Source: Erythrobacter sp. UBA3075
Lineage (GTDB): Bacteria; Pseudomonadota; Alphaproteobacteria; Sphingomonadales; Sphingomonadaceae
Reading direction: 5' to 3'
DNA length: 5,820 nt
Assembly: GCA_002367375.1 (NCBI GenBank)
Contig: DFBR01000074.1
Location: 19,113-24,932, forward strand
Shown: piece after piece, positions 1 through 5,302 of the stretch
How positions within the stretch are numbered: the first letter of the stretch is position 1
Layout: each line of letters begins with the position of its first letter
Notes under the pieces: generated by a model
Told to the model about the DNA's origin: nothing
Database searches by the model: none
The model's input: only the letters and a program-made list of their open reading frames with translations
Position numbers and translations under genes: made by a program

Positions 1-413
1 GAGCACAGTGCGTCGAGCGAATGTTTGGCCCCGGGATGCCGCCGCCGGGCTATCGCGAGAGTGTCGACCATCCGGTCATCGCCAATGGCTTCCAGACCAC
101 ATGCCGCCAACTCGCTGTTGAGGAAGCCGAAATCGAACTGCGCATTATGCGCCACCAGCGGAGCATCGCCCAGAAAATCAAGCAGACCGGCGGTGTTGTC
201 ACGAAACAGCGGCTTGTCCGAAAGGAACGTCGCGGACAGGCCGTGCACAGCTTCCGCTTCGGCGGGCATATCGCGTTCGGGATTGTAGTAAGCGTGAAAA
301 CTCTCGCCCGTCACAACCCGATTGACCATTTCGATGCAGCCGATCTCCACCATCCGGTCGCCAGTGGTGGGATCGAGCCCGGTGGTTTCGGTATCGAAGA
401 TGATTTCGCGCAT
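1..413 (-). CDS. dnaQ: DNA polymerase III epsilon subunit, 3'-5' proofreading exonuclease (3' end outside window)
   Basis: The protein is the proofreading exonuclease of the replicative polymerase and would bind the DnaE alpha subunit. The minus-strand frame starts at ATG 413-411 and stays open for 137 codons to the left edge. It begins MREIIFDTETTGLDP, so the ExoI motif with metal-binding D7 and E9 is present, and ExoII follows as HNAQFDFGFLNSEL. The visible part ends in the stretch DTLAIARRRHPGAKHSLDALC. The ExoIII His/Asp residues and the C-terminal polymerase-binding tail lie outside the window. The start is supported by an AGGAG sequence 4 nt upstream (418-422). It is the last visible gene of the leftward operon, 24 bp after coaE. 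RNase T and other DEDD exonucleases share the fold, but the context and N-terminus fit DnaQ. Confidence 0.93.
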   Translation of the reverse strand, partial: MREIIFDTETTGLDPTTGDRMVEIGCIEMVNRVVTGESFHAYYNPERDMPAEAEAVHGLSATFLSDKPLFRDNTAGLLDFLGDAPLVAHNAQFDFGFLNSELAACGLEAIGDDRMVDTLAIARRRHPGAKHSLDALC

Positions 414-417
414 AAGG

Positions 418-422
418 CTCCT
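418..422 (-). promoter_or_regulatory. Shine-Dalgarno of dnaQ
   Basis: Read on the minus strand this is AGGAG, separated by 4 nt (CCTT) from the dnaQ ATG. It is the clearest ribosome binding site in the operon. It sits in the only junction without a stop/start overlap, which suggests that dnaQ is translated by its own initiation rather than by coupling. Confidence 0.6.
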
Positions 423-437
423 ATCGCCCAAACGCGG

Positions 438-1055
438 TCAGTCTTGCAAGCCGGTGGAAAGCTTCTCCACCAGCTCCTCAACCGCCTCTTGTGTCTCGTC
501 CAGAGTACTGCCGGTATCGATCACAAAATCAGCCCGCGCACGTTTTTCCGCATCGGGCATCTGCAGGCTGAGTATCTGTTCGAATTTCTCGAGTGTCATA
601 CCCTCGCGCGCCAGAACCCGCGCGCATTGCATTTCGGGAGGAGCGGAGACGACGGCGATCTTATCGACATCCCGCGCGCCGCCCTTTTCAAACAGCAAGG
701 GGATGTCGAACACAACCAGCGGCGCATTGACATGGCGATAGAGGAATTGCTCACGCGCCTCTGCCACCGCCGGATGCACAATGCTCTCCAGCCGGGCGAG
801 CTTGTCGCGGTCGTCAAAGACCAGCGCGCCCAATTGCTGGCGGTCCACACCGTCAGGGCCGGTGGTGCCGGGAAATTCCGATTCAATGGCAGCGAGTAAA
901 GCGCCGCCCGGTCCTTGCATCGCACGAACTTCATGGTCGGCATCGAACACGGGCACGCCCAGAGCCTCGAACATGCCGGCCACCGTGCTCTTGCCCATGG
1001 CGATGGAGCCGGTGAGGCCAAGGATCATCGGAAGCTTCTTCACATCGCCAGTCAT
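438..1055 (-). CDS. coaE: Dephospho-CoA kinase
   Basis: It catalyses the last step of coenzyme A synthesis, ATP-dependent phosphorylation of the 3'-hydroxyl of dephospho-CoA, in the cytosol. The product has 205 residues, the usual family size. The Walker A loop GSIAMGKS is at residues 16-23, the substrate-binding DAD at 38-40, the conserved SIVHP at 91-95, the DIPLLFE motif at 117-123, and the C-terminal MPDAEKRARADFVIDTGS segment from about 166. The ATG at 1055 overlaps the aroE stop in an ATGA tetranucleotide, suggesting coupled translation. Met10 (codon at 1028-1026, with GAAG upstream) would give a start closer to many homologues and remains possible. dnaQ follows 24 bp downstream. Confidence 0.96.
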   Translation of the reverse strand: MTGDVKKLPMILGLTGSIAMGKSTVAGMFEALGVPVFDADHEVRAMQGPGGALLAAIESEFPGTTGPDGVDRQQLGALVFDDRDKLARLESIVHPAVAEAREQFLYRHVNAPLVVFDIPLLFEKGGARDVDKIAVVSAPPEMQCARVLAREGMTLEKFEQILSLQMPDAEKRARADFVIDTGSTLDETQEAVEELVEKLSTGLQD

Positions 1056-1912
1056 TGCGTCAGCAGCCGCCGCAATTCGGCGTCTCCATCCTTGCGTGGT
1101 GGTGGCTCACCGAAGAATCGCTCAAATGCGATGGCAGCCTGCCCAATCAGCATCGAATATCCGTCAATCGTGCGCAGTCCAGCAGCGCGCGCATTTTGCA
1201 GCAATTGCGTATCGAGCGGGTGGGTCACAATGTCATAGACGATGCTGCCGGGTGGCACGTGGCTGAAATCAAAGGCGAGGGGAGGCTGACCCTCCATTCC
1301 CAGTGGGCTGGCATTGACGATCAAATCACAGCAGCCTTCACGGTCATCGAAGGTAAAATCGGTCGGCTGTGCAAAATGATCGAGCGGAGCGATATGGTGT
1401 TCGCCGTCCGGATCAATCTCGTCGAGCAAAGCGCGCGCCTTGTCGGGGTTGCGCCCGGCCAAAACTAGCGTGAAACCCTGCTCGGCAAGACCGGCTGCGA
1501 TGGCACGCGCCGCGCCGCCCGTGCCGATGATTCGCGCCATGCGGAAATAGTGCTGCTGTGCCAGCTCGTCGCGCAAAGGCTCCAGAAAACCTTCGACATC
1601 AGTATTGGTGCCGATCAGCGCGCCATTGTGGCGCCGGGTGACAGTATTGACCGCACCCACAAGCTCCGCGCCGATTTCCAGCCGGTCGAGATGCGGCACC
1701 ACCGCCTGCTTATGCGGCATGGTGATATTACACCCACGCCAATCAGGATCTTCGCGCCGCTCTGCGATATAGCTTTCCAGCGCATCAGCTGTGACATGGC
1801 ATTTGCGGTAATCCGCATCGAGCCCAAGCTTTTCGAGCCAATAGCCATGGATCACTGGCGATTTCGACTGGGCGATAGGGTCGCCGATGACTTCGGCGTA
1901 AGGGCGGCTCAT
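1052..1912 (-). CDS. aroE: Shikimate dehydrogenase (NADP+)
   Basis: It reduces 3-dehydroshikimate to shikimate in the chorismate (aromatic amino acid) pathway. The product is 286 residues long. The N-terminal substrate domain has SKS at 16-18, NITMPHK at 62-68 with the catalytic lysine K68, N89, and TNTD ending in D105. The Rossmann domain has a glycine loop GTGGAARA at 130-137 (GAGGAARA is commoner) and AGRNPDKA at about 152-159 as the cofactor-binding stretch. The C-terminal [10 protein letters not shown] at 250-259 is a family hallmark. The start ATG overlaps the maf stop by 4 bp. A GGGGGAG sequence 8 nt upstream (1921-1927, minus strand) is a plausible ribosome binding site. Quinate/shikimate dehydrogenase paralogues exist, but the motifs and operon fit AroE. 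Confidence 0.96.
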   Translation of the reverse strand: MSRPYAEVIGDPIAQSKSPVIHGYWLEKLGLDADYRKCHVTADALESYIAERREDPDWRGCNITMPHKQAVVPHLDRLEIGAELVGAVNTVTRRHNGALIGTNTDVEGFLEPLRDELAQQHYFRMARIIGTGGAARAIAAGLAEQGFTLVLAGRNPDKARALLDEIDPDGEHHIAPLDHFAQPTDFTFDDREGCCDLIVNASPLGMEGQPPLAFDFSHVPPGSIVYDIVTHPLDTQLLQNARAAGLRTIDGYSMLIGQAAIAFERFFGEPPPRKDGDAELRRLLTQ

Positions 1913-2487
1913 GCGGGAAGCTCCCCCAGATCGCGCAGCGCGCCCAGCACTGGCAGCAATGGCATTCCCAGCACAGTGAAGTGATCGCCCTCTATCCGTT
2001 CAAACAATTGCACGCCCAGCGCCTCTATCCGAAATACGCCCACACAATAGCCGACTGCGGGCCATTCGCGCTCGAGATAATCGGCAATGAAGCGTTCCGA
2101 CAATTCCCGCACATGCAGATGCGCGGCGGCGGCATGATGCCAGACCACCTCTCCATCGCGGGCAATCGCGGCCCCTGAATGGAGTTGCATGATTTTACCG
2201 GAAAAGTAGCGCAAATGCTCTGCCGCATTGTCCCGCGATGCCGGTTTATCAAAGCGGCGGCCATCCACGACGACGAGCGAATCGCTACCCAGCACAAGAT
2301 GCGATTCATCCGTAACCGCCAGCGCCTTTGCCTCAGCCAGTGCCAGTGCGATATCGGATGGCAGCGCGTCAGCCATGGCGGTTTCAATAGCACGCTCGTC
2401 AAGATCAGCCGGCCGCGCTTCGAACGCTACCCCGGCATCGCGCAACATAGCCTGACGCGATGCAGACTTGGAAGCGAGCACGATCAT
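1909..2487 (-). CDS. maf: Maf/YceF-type nucleoside triphosphate pyrophosphatase
   Basis: Maf-family enzymes hydrolyse non-canonical or modified nucleoside triphosphates to the monophosphate plus pyrophosphate and are thought to clean the nucleotide pool. The product has 192 residues, normal for the family. The phosphate-binding N-terminus is [15 protein letters not shown] (SxSxxR at 6-11, where many homologues have SPRR). DLDE follows at 28-31, GSDSLVV at 67-73 with the catalytic-type aspartate D69, DKP at 80-82, and [12 protein letters not shown] at 165-176. The exact substrate (dTTP/UTP or m7GTP type) cannot be assigned with confidence; GSD in place of GAD leans towards the YceF side. The gene overlaps ppsR upstream and aroE downstream by 4 bp each. 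Confidence 0.92.
   Translation of the reverse strand: MIVLASKSASRQAMLRDAGVAFEARPADLDERAIETAMADALPSDIALALAEAKALAVTDESHLVLGSDSLVVVDGRRFDKPASRDNAAEHLRYFSGKIMQLHSGAAIARDGEVVWHHAAAAHLHVRELSERFIADYLEREWPAVGYCVGVFRIEALGVQLFERIEGDHFTVLGMPLLPVLGALRDLGELPA
1921..1927 (-). promoter_or_regulatory. Putative Shine-Dalgarno of aroE, inside the end of maf
   Basis: On the minus strand this reads GGGGGAG, 8 nt before the aroE ATG and within the last codons of maf. It suggests that ribosomes can enter directly at aroE as well as by re-initiation from the overlapping maf stop. Confidence 0.4.
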
Positions 2488-3329
2488 ATCGGCTTGGGCC
2501 CTGTGCGCGGCAGGCGATCTCGGCCCTCACGCTCCTGGTGCAAACGGATCACGGCGGCGGCGGTTTCCTCGATCGATCGGCGCGTCACGTCGATCACCGG
2601 CCAGCCATTGTCGGCAAACATCCGCCTCGCAAAGCTGACCTCCGACTTCACCCGGTCACCATCGACATAGGATGTTTCAGTCTTTTCATTGAGCGATAGC
2701 AAACGGTTACGACGAATCTGTACCAGTCGTTCGGGCGCGGTTGTCAGACCGACAACCATTGGATGGCGCAGGGAGAACAGGTTTTCAGGCGGCGGACTTT
2801 CCACCACCAGCGGAATATTGGCGACCTTGTAACCGCGATTGGCGAGATAGATGCTGGTCGGCGTTTTCGAAGTGCGTGATACGCCCGCAAGAACGATATC
2901 GGCCTCTTCCCAGTTGTCGAAGCCAATCCCGTCATCATGCGCGATAGTAAACTGGATCGCATCGACGCGCGCGAAATAGGCTTCGTCCATGGCGTGCTGG
3001 CGTCCGGGGCGACCCTTGGCCTCCTGACCCAGCCGCTCTTCCAACGCTATTGTGACAGCATCCAGCGCATCGACATGTTTGACGCCCAGCGCGCGGCACC
3101 GTTCTTCTAGCTGCTCGCGAATGCCTTCATTCACCAAAGTGTAGAGGACAAGGCCGGGATTGCGTTTGAATTCCTCCACGATCCGGTTGAGATGTTGGCG
3201 AGAGCGCACCATAGGCCAGAAATGACGCACAACATCGCTATCCTCGAACTGCGCGAGCGCAGCCTTGGCGATCATTTCGAGCGTTTCGCCGGTCGAGTCC
3301 GACAGCAGATGAAGGTGAAGGCGGGCCAT
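2484..3329 (-). CDS. ppsR: PPDK/PEP synthase regulatory protein (bifunctional kinase-pyrophosphorylase, DUF299/PPSR family)
   Basis: This family switches pyruvate phosphate dikinase or PEP synthase off and on by ADP-dependent threonine phosphorylation and Pi-dependent dephosphorylation, which controls pyruvate/PEP interconversion. Counting from the chosen start, SDSTGET lies at 10-16, the P-loop-like [11 protein letters not shown] at 149-159 and [12 protein letters not shown] at about 248-259. The length of 281 residues suits the family. The frame is open to an ATG at 3392. I prefer the ATG at 3329 because the protein then begins [16 protein letters not shown], as homologues do, and because the only good -10 box (TATAAT) lies at 3381-3386, inside the longer reading. 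The ATG at 3347 is a third option. No strong Shine-Dalgarno precedes any of the three. It is the first gene of the leftward operon and faces hemE across the presumed origin. It is unrelated to the photosynthesis repressor also called PpsR. Confidence 0.9.
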   Translation of the reverse strand: MARLHLHLLSDSTGETLEMIAKAALAQFEDSDVVRHFWPMVRSRQHLNRIVEEFKRNPGLVLYTLVNEGIREQLEERCRALGVKHVDALDAVTIALEERLGQEAKGRPGRQHAMDEAYFARVDAIQFTIAHDDGIGFDNWEEADIVLAGVSRTSKTPTSIYLANRGYKVANIPLVVESPPPENLFSLRHPMVVGLTTAPERLVQIRRNRLLSLNEKTETSYVDGDRVKSEVSFARRMFADNGWPVIDVTRRSIEETAAAVIRLHQEREGRDRLPRTGPKPI

Positions 3330-3337
3330 GTGGATAG
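3329..3337 (-). promoter_or_regulatory. DnaA-box-like 9-mer (CTATCCACA)
   Basis: Minus strand CTATCCACA differs from TTATCCACA only at the first base, making it the best match in the window. It overlaps the first base of the preferred ppsR start codon, so bound DnaA could interfere with ppsR expression. Confidence 0.5.
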
Positions 3338-3380
3338 ACTTGCGCATAAACCACGGGACGGATTGGCGGACAAGTGAGGG

Positions 3381-3386
3381 ATTATA
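3381..3386 (-). promoter_or_regulatory. Candidate -10 box of the ppsR-maf-aroE-coaE-dnaQ operon
   Basis: The minus strand reads TATAAT exactly. The hexamer about 17 bp further upstream (near 3404-3409, ATCAGC) is a poor -35, so an activator or a relaxed -35 would be needed. Transcription would start near 3374, leaving a leader of roughly 45 nt before the ATG at 3329. Confidence 0.45.
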
Positions 3387-3418
3387 TTCCATCCCCGCTG
3401 ACGGCTGATTCGCACGCA

Positions 3419-3449
3419 GGGAAATAACCGGATGCGTGTTTATTTTCCC
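3419..3449. repeat. AT-rich imperfect inverted repeat in the origin region
   Basis: The left arm GGGAAATAA (3419-3427) pairs with the right arm TTATTTTCCC (3440-3449), with one unpaired T and a 12-nt loop. It has no T-tract in the right place for a terminator and lies outside any gene, so it may be a structural or protein-binding element of the origin or of the ppsR promoter. Confidence 0.4.
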
Positions 3450-3453
3450 AAGC

Positions 3454-3471
3454 TGTGGGTAGCGTGGAGAA
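3454..3471 (-). promoter_or_regulatory. Two abutting weak DnaA-box-like 9-mers
   Basis: On the minus strand 3462-3454 reads CTACCCACA and 3471-3463 reads TTCTCCACG. Each has two mismatches to TTATCCACA. They lie head to tail with no spacer. Weak tandem boxes are typical of origins that load DnaA cooperatively, but two-mismatch sites also arise by chance. Confidence 0.35.
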
Positions 3472-3488
3472 CAAGAGCTTGACGCGCA

Positions 3489-3501
3489 GAGTCAACGAGT
3501 C
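3489..3501. promoter_or_regulatory. Paired GAGTC methylation-type sites
   Basis: Two GAGTC sites begin 8 bp apart (3489-3493 and 3497-3501). GANTC is the target of the alphaproteobacterial cell-cycle methyltransferase CcrM. Four more lie in the same gap at 3407-3411, 3527-3531, 3586-3590 and 3620-3624. Confidence 0.5.
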
Positions 3502-3541
3502 GATGCCACATCAAGCGCAGCCGCCGGACTCACAACTTGGG

Positions 3542-3550
3542 TGATCCACC
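3542..3550 (+). promoter_or_regulatory. DnaA-box-like 9-mer, G-box type (TGATCCACC)
   Basis: TGATCCACC matches, except at its last base, the Caulobacter G-box form TGATCCACA (recalled from the Cori literature). It points towards the A/T-only run and lies in a small palindromic patch, GGTGATCCACCGGTG (3540-3554). Confidence 0.45.
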
Positions 3551-3560
3551 GGTGTCCCCG

Positions 3561-3569
3561 CAATCCACA
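3561..3569 (+). promoter_or_regulatory. DnaA-box-like 9-mer (CAATCCACA)
   Basis: CAATCCACA has two mismatches, both in the first two bases, and keeps the ATCCACA core. It starts 19 bp after the preceding box in the same orientation and 32 bp before the A/T-only run. Confidence 0.42.
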
Positions 3570-3592
3570 GGCCCAACAAACAACAGAATCTC

Positions 3593-3613
3593 TATATAAA
3601 TATTATATTTATT
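3593..3613. other. 21-bp A/T-only run: candidate DNA unwinding element and hemE promoter core
   Basis: All 21 bases are A or T in otherwise GC-rich DNA. The run ends 18 bp before the hemE ATG. It could be the site where DnaA melts the origin. It also contains several possible -10 hexamers for hemE (TATAAA at 3595, TATTAT at 3601, TATATT at 3604), none with a recognisable -35 at the usual distance. GANTC sites lie close on both sides (3586-3590 and 3620-3624). Confidence 0.6.
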
Positions 3614-3631
3614 GGATTGGACTCTTTCTGA

Positions 3632-4648
3632 ATGCCCGGACCTCTTCTCGAAAACCTGCGCGGAACGCGAACCGAAAGCCGGCCGGTTTGGCTGATGCGT
3701 CAGGCAGGACGCTATCTGCCTGAATACCGTGCGCTACGTGCTGAGAAGGGCGGTTTTCTGGAACTGGTTTATGACAGCGAAGCCGCAGCTGAAGTAACGC
3801 TCCAGCCTATCAAACGGTTCGGTTTCGATGGCGCGATCCTGTTTTCCGATATTCTGATCGTTCCCCACGCTCTGGGACAGGATTTGTGGTTCGAGGCGGG
3901 CGAGGGGCCGCGGCTCGCTCCGCCGCTGATTGATGGGGCATGGCAGGCGCTGGAAAAGGCGTATCACCATTTTGATCCGGTCTATCGCACGGTTGAGCTG
4001 ACCAAAGCGCAGCTTTCCGATGATGTGACGATGCTTGGGTTCATCGGATCACCGTGGACCGTCGCGACTTACATGGTCGCAGGTCAGGGGTCGAAGGATC
4101 AGGGCGCAGCGCGTGCTCTTGCTTGGCGTGATCCCGGAGCGTTCCAGTCGCTCGTCGATGCGATTGAGGCGGCTAGTCTGGAATATCTGTTCGGCCAGAT
4201 CGATGCAGGCGCAGAAGCGGTGCAATTGTTCGATAGCTGGGCGGGATCGCTCAGCCCTTCGCAATTTGAGCGCTGGGTAATTGCGCCCAATGCTCGGCTG
4301 GCGGCTGCGATTCATGAACAGCGCCCCGGCATTCCCGTGATTGGCTTTCCGAAAGGGGCAGAAGCCAAGCTGCCCGCCTATGCCCGGGAGACTGGCGTTG
4401 ATGCGGTTGGCATTGATGAAACCACCGATCCGGTCTGGATGACCACCCAGCTGCCAGTTGGGATGCCTGTACAGGGCAATCTGGACCCGATGCTGCTCCT
4501 GGCTGGTGGAGAGGCGATGGATGCACAAATTGGGCAAATTTGCGATGCCTTTGCCGACAGGCCGCATGTTTTCAATCTTGGGCATGGCATCGATAAAAAC
4601 ACTCCGATTGAACATGTGGAGCGATTGTTGGAAACTTTGCGCGGCTGA
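3632..4648 (+). CDS. hemE: Uroporphyrinogen decarboxylase
   Basis: This cytosolic enzyme decarboxylates the four acetate side chains of uroporphyrinogen III to give coproporphyrinogen III, feeding haem and, where present, bacteriochlorophyll synthesis. At 338 residues it is full length. The first family signature, PVWLMRQAGRYLPEYR, is at 18-33. The catalytic aspartate is D73 in FSDILIVP. The second signature, GFIGSPWT, is at 136-143. The conserved NLGHGIDKNTP is near the C-terminus. The ATG at 3632 gives the normal N-terminus, and homologues begin just before the LLENLRG-like stretch. No good Shine-Dalgarno precedes it; the best is a GGATTGGA stretch about 10 nt upstream. It is the first gene to the right of the presumed origin, so its dosage should follow replication initiation. 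Confidence 0.97.
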   Translation: MPGPLLENLRGTRTESRPVWLMRQAGRYLPEYRALRAEKGGFLELVYDSEAAAEVTLQPIKRFGFDGAILFSDILIVPHALGQDLWFEAGEGPRLAPPLIDGAWQALEKAYHHFDPVYRTVELTKAQLSDDVTMLGFIGSPWTVATYMVAGQGSKDQGAARALAWRDPGAFQSLVDAIEAASLEYLFGQIDAGAEAVQLFDSWAGSLSPSQFERWVIAPNARLAAAIHEQRPGIPVIGFPKGAEAKLPAYARETGVDAVGIDETTDPVWMTTQLPVGMPVQGNLDPMLLLAGGEAMDAQIGQICDAFADRPHVFNLGHGIDKNTPIEHVERLLETLRG

Positions 4649-4656
4649 GGGGTGAC

Positions 4657-4669
4657 GCCAGTCGCTGGC
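4657..4669 (+). other. Short hairpin between hemE and hemJ
   Basis: GCCAG-TCG-CTGGC is a perfect 5-bp stem with a 3-nt loop, 8 bp after the hemE stop. No T-run follows, so it is not a standard terminator. It might protect the hemE end of a shared hemE-hemJ transcript, or it may be chance. Confidence 0.3.
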
Positions 4670-4686
4670 TCGCCTAAGTGAATTGC

Positions 4687-5130
4687 ATGCAGGAAATTCT
4701 CGCTACGCTGTATTTCTGGCTCAAGGCCGGTCACATCATCTTCGTGATCTTCTGGATGGCGGGCCTGTTCATGCTACCGCGCCTGTTCGTCTACCATCAA
4801 GAAGCGGCGGAAGGTTCTGAAGAGGCAGAGAAATTTGTCGATCGTGAGAAGAGACTTCTCAAGATCATTCTTCTCCCTTCGATCATTGTCGTGTGGGTGT
4901 TGGGACTTGCGCTGCTCGGGACCGGAATGGTGCCGATGGGCGGCTGGTTCCATCTCAAATTGCTGCTGGTGCTGATCCTGTCAGCCTATCACGGCTATCT
5001 CAGCGCTTATGCCAAGAAACTGGCGCGCGGAGAGCGCAAACTGACTGGCAAGCAATTGCGCCTATTAAACGAAGTGCCTGGCGTGGCGGCGGCGATCATC
5101 GTGATTTTGGCTATCGTCAAACCGTTCTGA
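4687..5130 (+). CDS. hemJ: Protoporphyrinogen IX oxidase, HemJ family membrane protein
   Basis: HemJ oxidises protoporphyrinogen IX to protoporphyrin IX in the inner membrane and replaces HemY/HemG in most alphaproteobacteria. From the ATG at 4687 the protein has 147 residues and four hydrophobic segments at about 12-32, 59-79, 87-107 and 130-145. The N-terminal WLKAGHIIFVIFWMAGLF carries the conserved histidine H16. LPRLFVYH (30-37) follows, and K91 in FHLKLLL begins the third segment. An in-frame GTG at 4678 would add three residues (MNC). I chose the ATG because it fits the family N-terminus and has AAGTGA 6 nt upstream as a weak ribosome binding site. It lies 38 bp after hemE and is probably co-transcribed with it. 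Older annotations call this family CopD-like or a conserved membrane protein. Confidence 0.93.
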   Translation: MQEILATLYFWLKAGHIIFVIFWMAGLFMLPRLFVYHQEAAEGSEEAEKFVDREKRLLKIILLPSIIVVWVLGLALLGTGMVPMGGWFHLKLLLVLILSAYHGYLSAYAKKLARGERKLTGKQLRLLNEVPGVAAAIIVILAIVKPF

Positions 5131-5171
5131 TTGCACGCCGAGTTAGACACACCACATAAGACAGTGAATTG

Positions 5172-5200
5172 ACCGCAGGGGATGCGTCCCATATTGCGGT
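5172..5200 (+). terminator. Stem-loop after hemJ, possible terminator or rho-leader structure
   Basis: The outer stem ACCGCA (5172-5177) pairs with TGCGGT (5195-5200), and the inner stem GGGA (5179-5182) pairs with TCCC (5187-5190) around a TGCG loop. Only a short T-rich tail (TTCATT) follows, so intrinsic termination would be weak. It lies 41 bp past the hemJ stop and about 100 bp before rho. Confidence 0.4.
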
Positions 5201-5216
5201 TTCATTACCGGCTAGA

Positions 5217-5237
5217 GGTCGCGATTCATATGCGACC
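5217..5237 (+). promoter_or_regulatory. Second stem-loop upstream of rho
   Basis: GGTCGC (5217-5222) and GCGACC (5232-5237) form a perfect 6-bp stem around a 9-nt loop containing a GATTC (GANTC) site. No T-tract follows. It may belong to the rho 5' leader; E. coli rho is autoregulated through its leader, but a similar role here is inference. Confidence 0.35.
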
Positions 5238-5302
5238 GGGTCTGCTTTCTCCAAGCCCAGATTGGCCCGCCGGCATCCCAACTGAATACGGAAATACAAA
5301 CA

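Larger units (their letters stand above)
3329..3631. other. Putative chromosomal replication origin (Cori-like), ppsR-hemE intergenic region
   Basis: This is the largest stretch without a credible gene. It lies between the PPDK regulator and hemE, where the Caulobacter and Rickettsia origins are placed (recalled: Cori lies between hemE and an RP001 homologue, a gene of the DUF299 family). What is seen here: five 9-mers close to the DnaA box TTATCCACA, six GANTC sites, an AT-rich imperfect inverted repeat, and a 21-bp A/T-only run at the hemE end. Genes on each side point outwards. Origin function is inferred from synteny and these motifs. The same DNA must also hold the ppsR and hemE promoters. 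Confidence 0.78.

Noticed and set aside
21..899. 292-codon plus-strand open frame
   Set aside because: It is antisense to dnaQ and coaE, which have clear family motifs; its translation shows no recognisable domain. High-GC DNA gives long shadow frames.
3479..3501. TTGACG as a plus-strand -35 box
   Set aside because: No -10-like hexamer lies at a suitable distance downstream, and the site is about 150 bp from hemE.
3510..3523. Possible IHF site around ATCAA in the gap
   Set aside because: ATCAA is present, but the required TTR four bases later is missing, so the consensus is not met.
3541..3723. 60-codon plus-strand frame starting inside the origin gap
   Set aside because: It runs into hemE in another frame, and its codons cross the A/T-only run and DnaA-like boxes. 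There is no sign of coding.
4049..4615. 188-codon minus-strand open frame within hemE
   Set aside because: Antisense to the full-length hemE, with no protein-like motifs or ribosome binding site noted.
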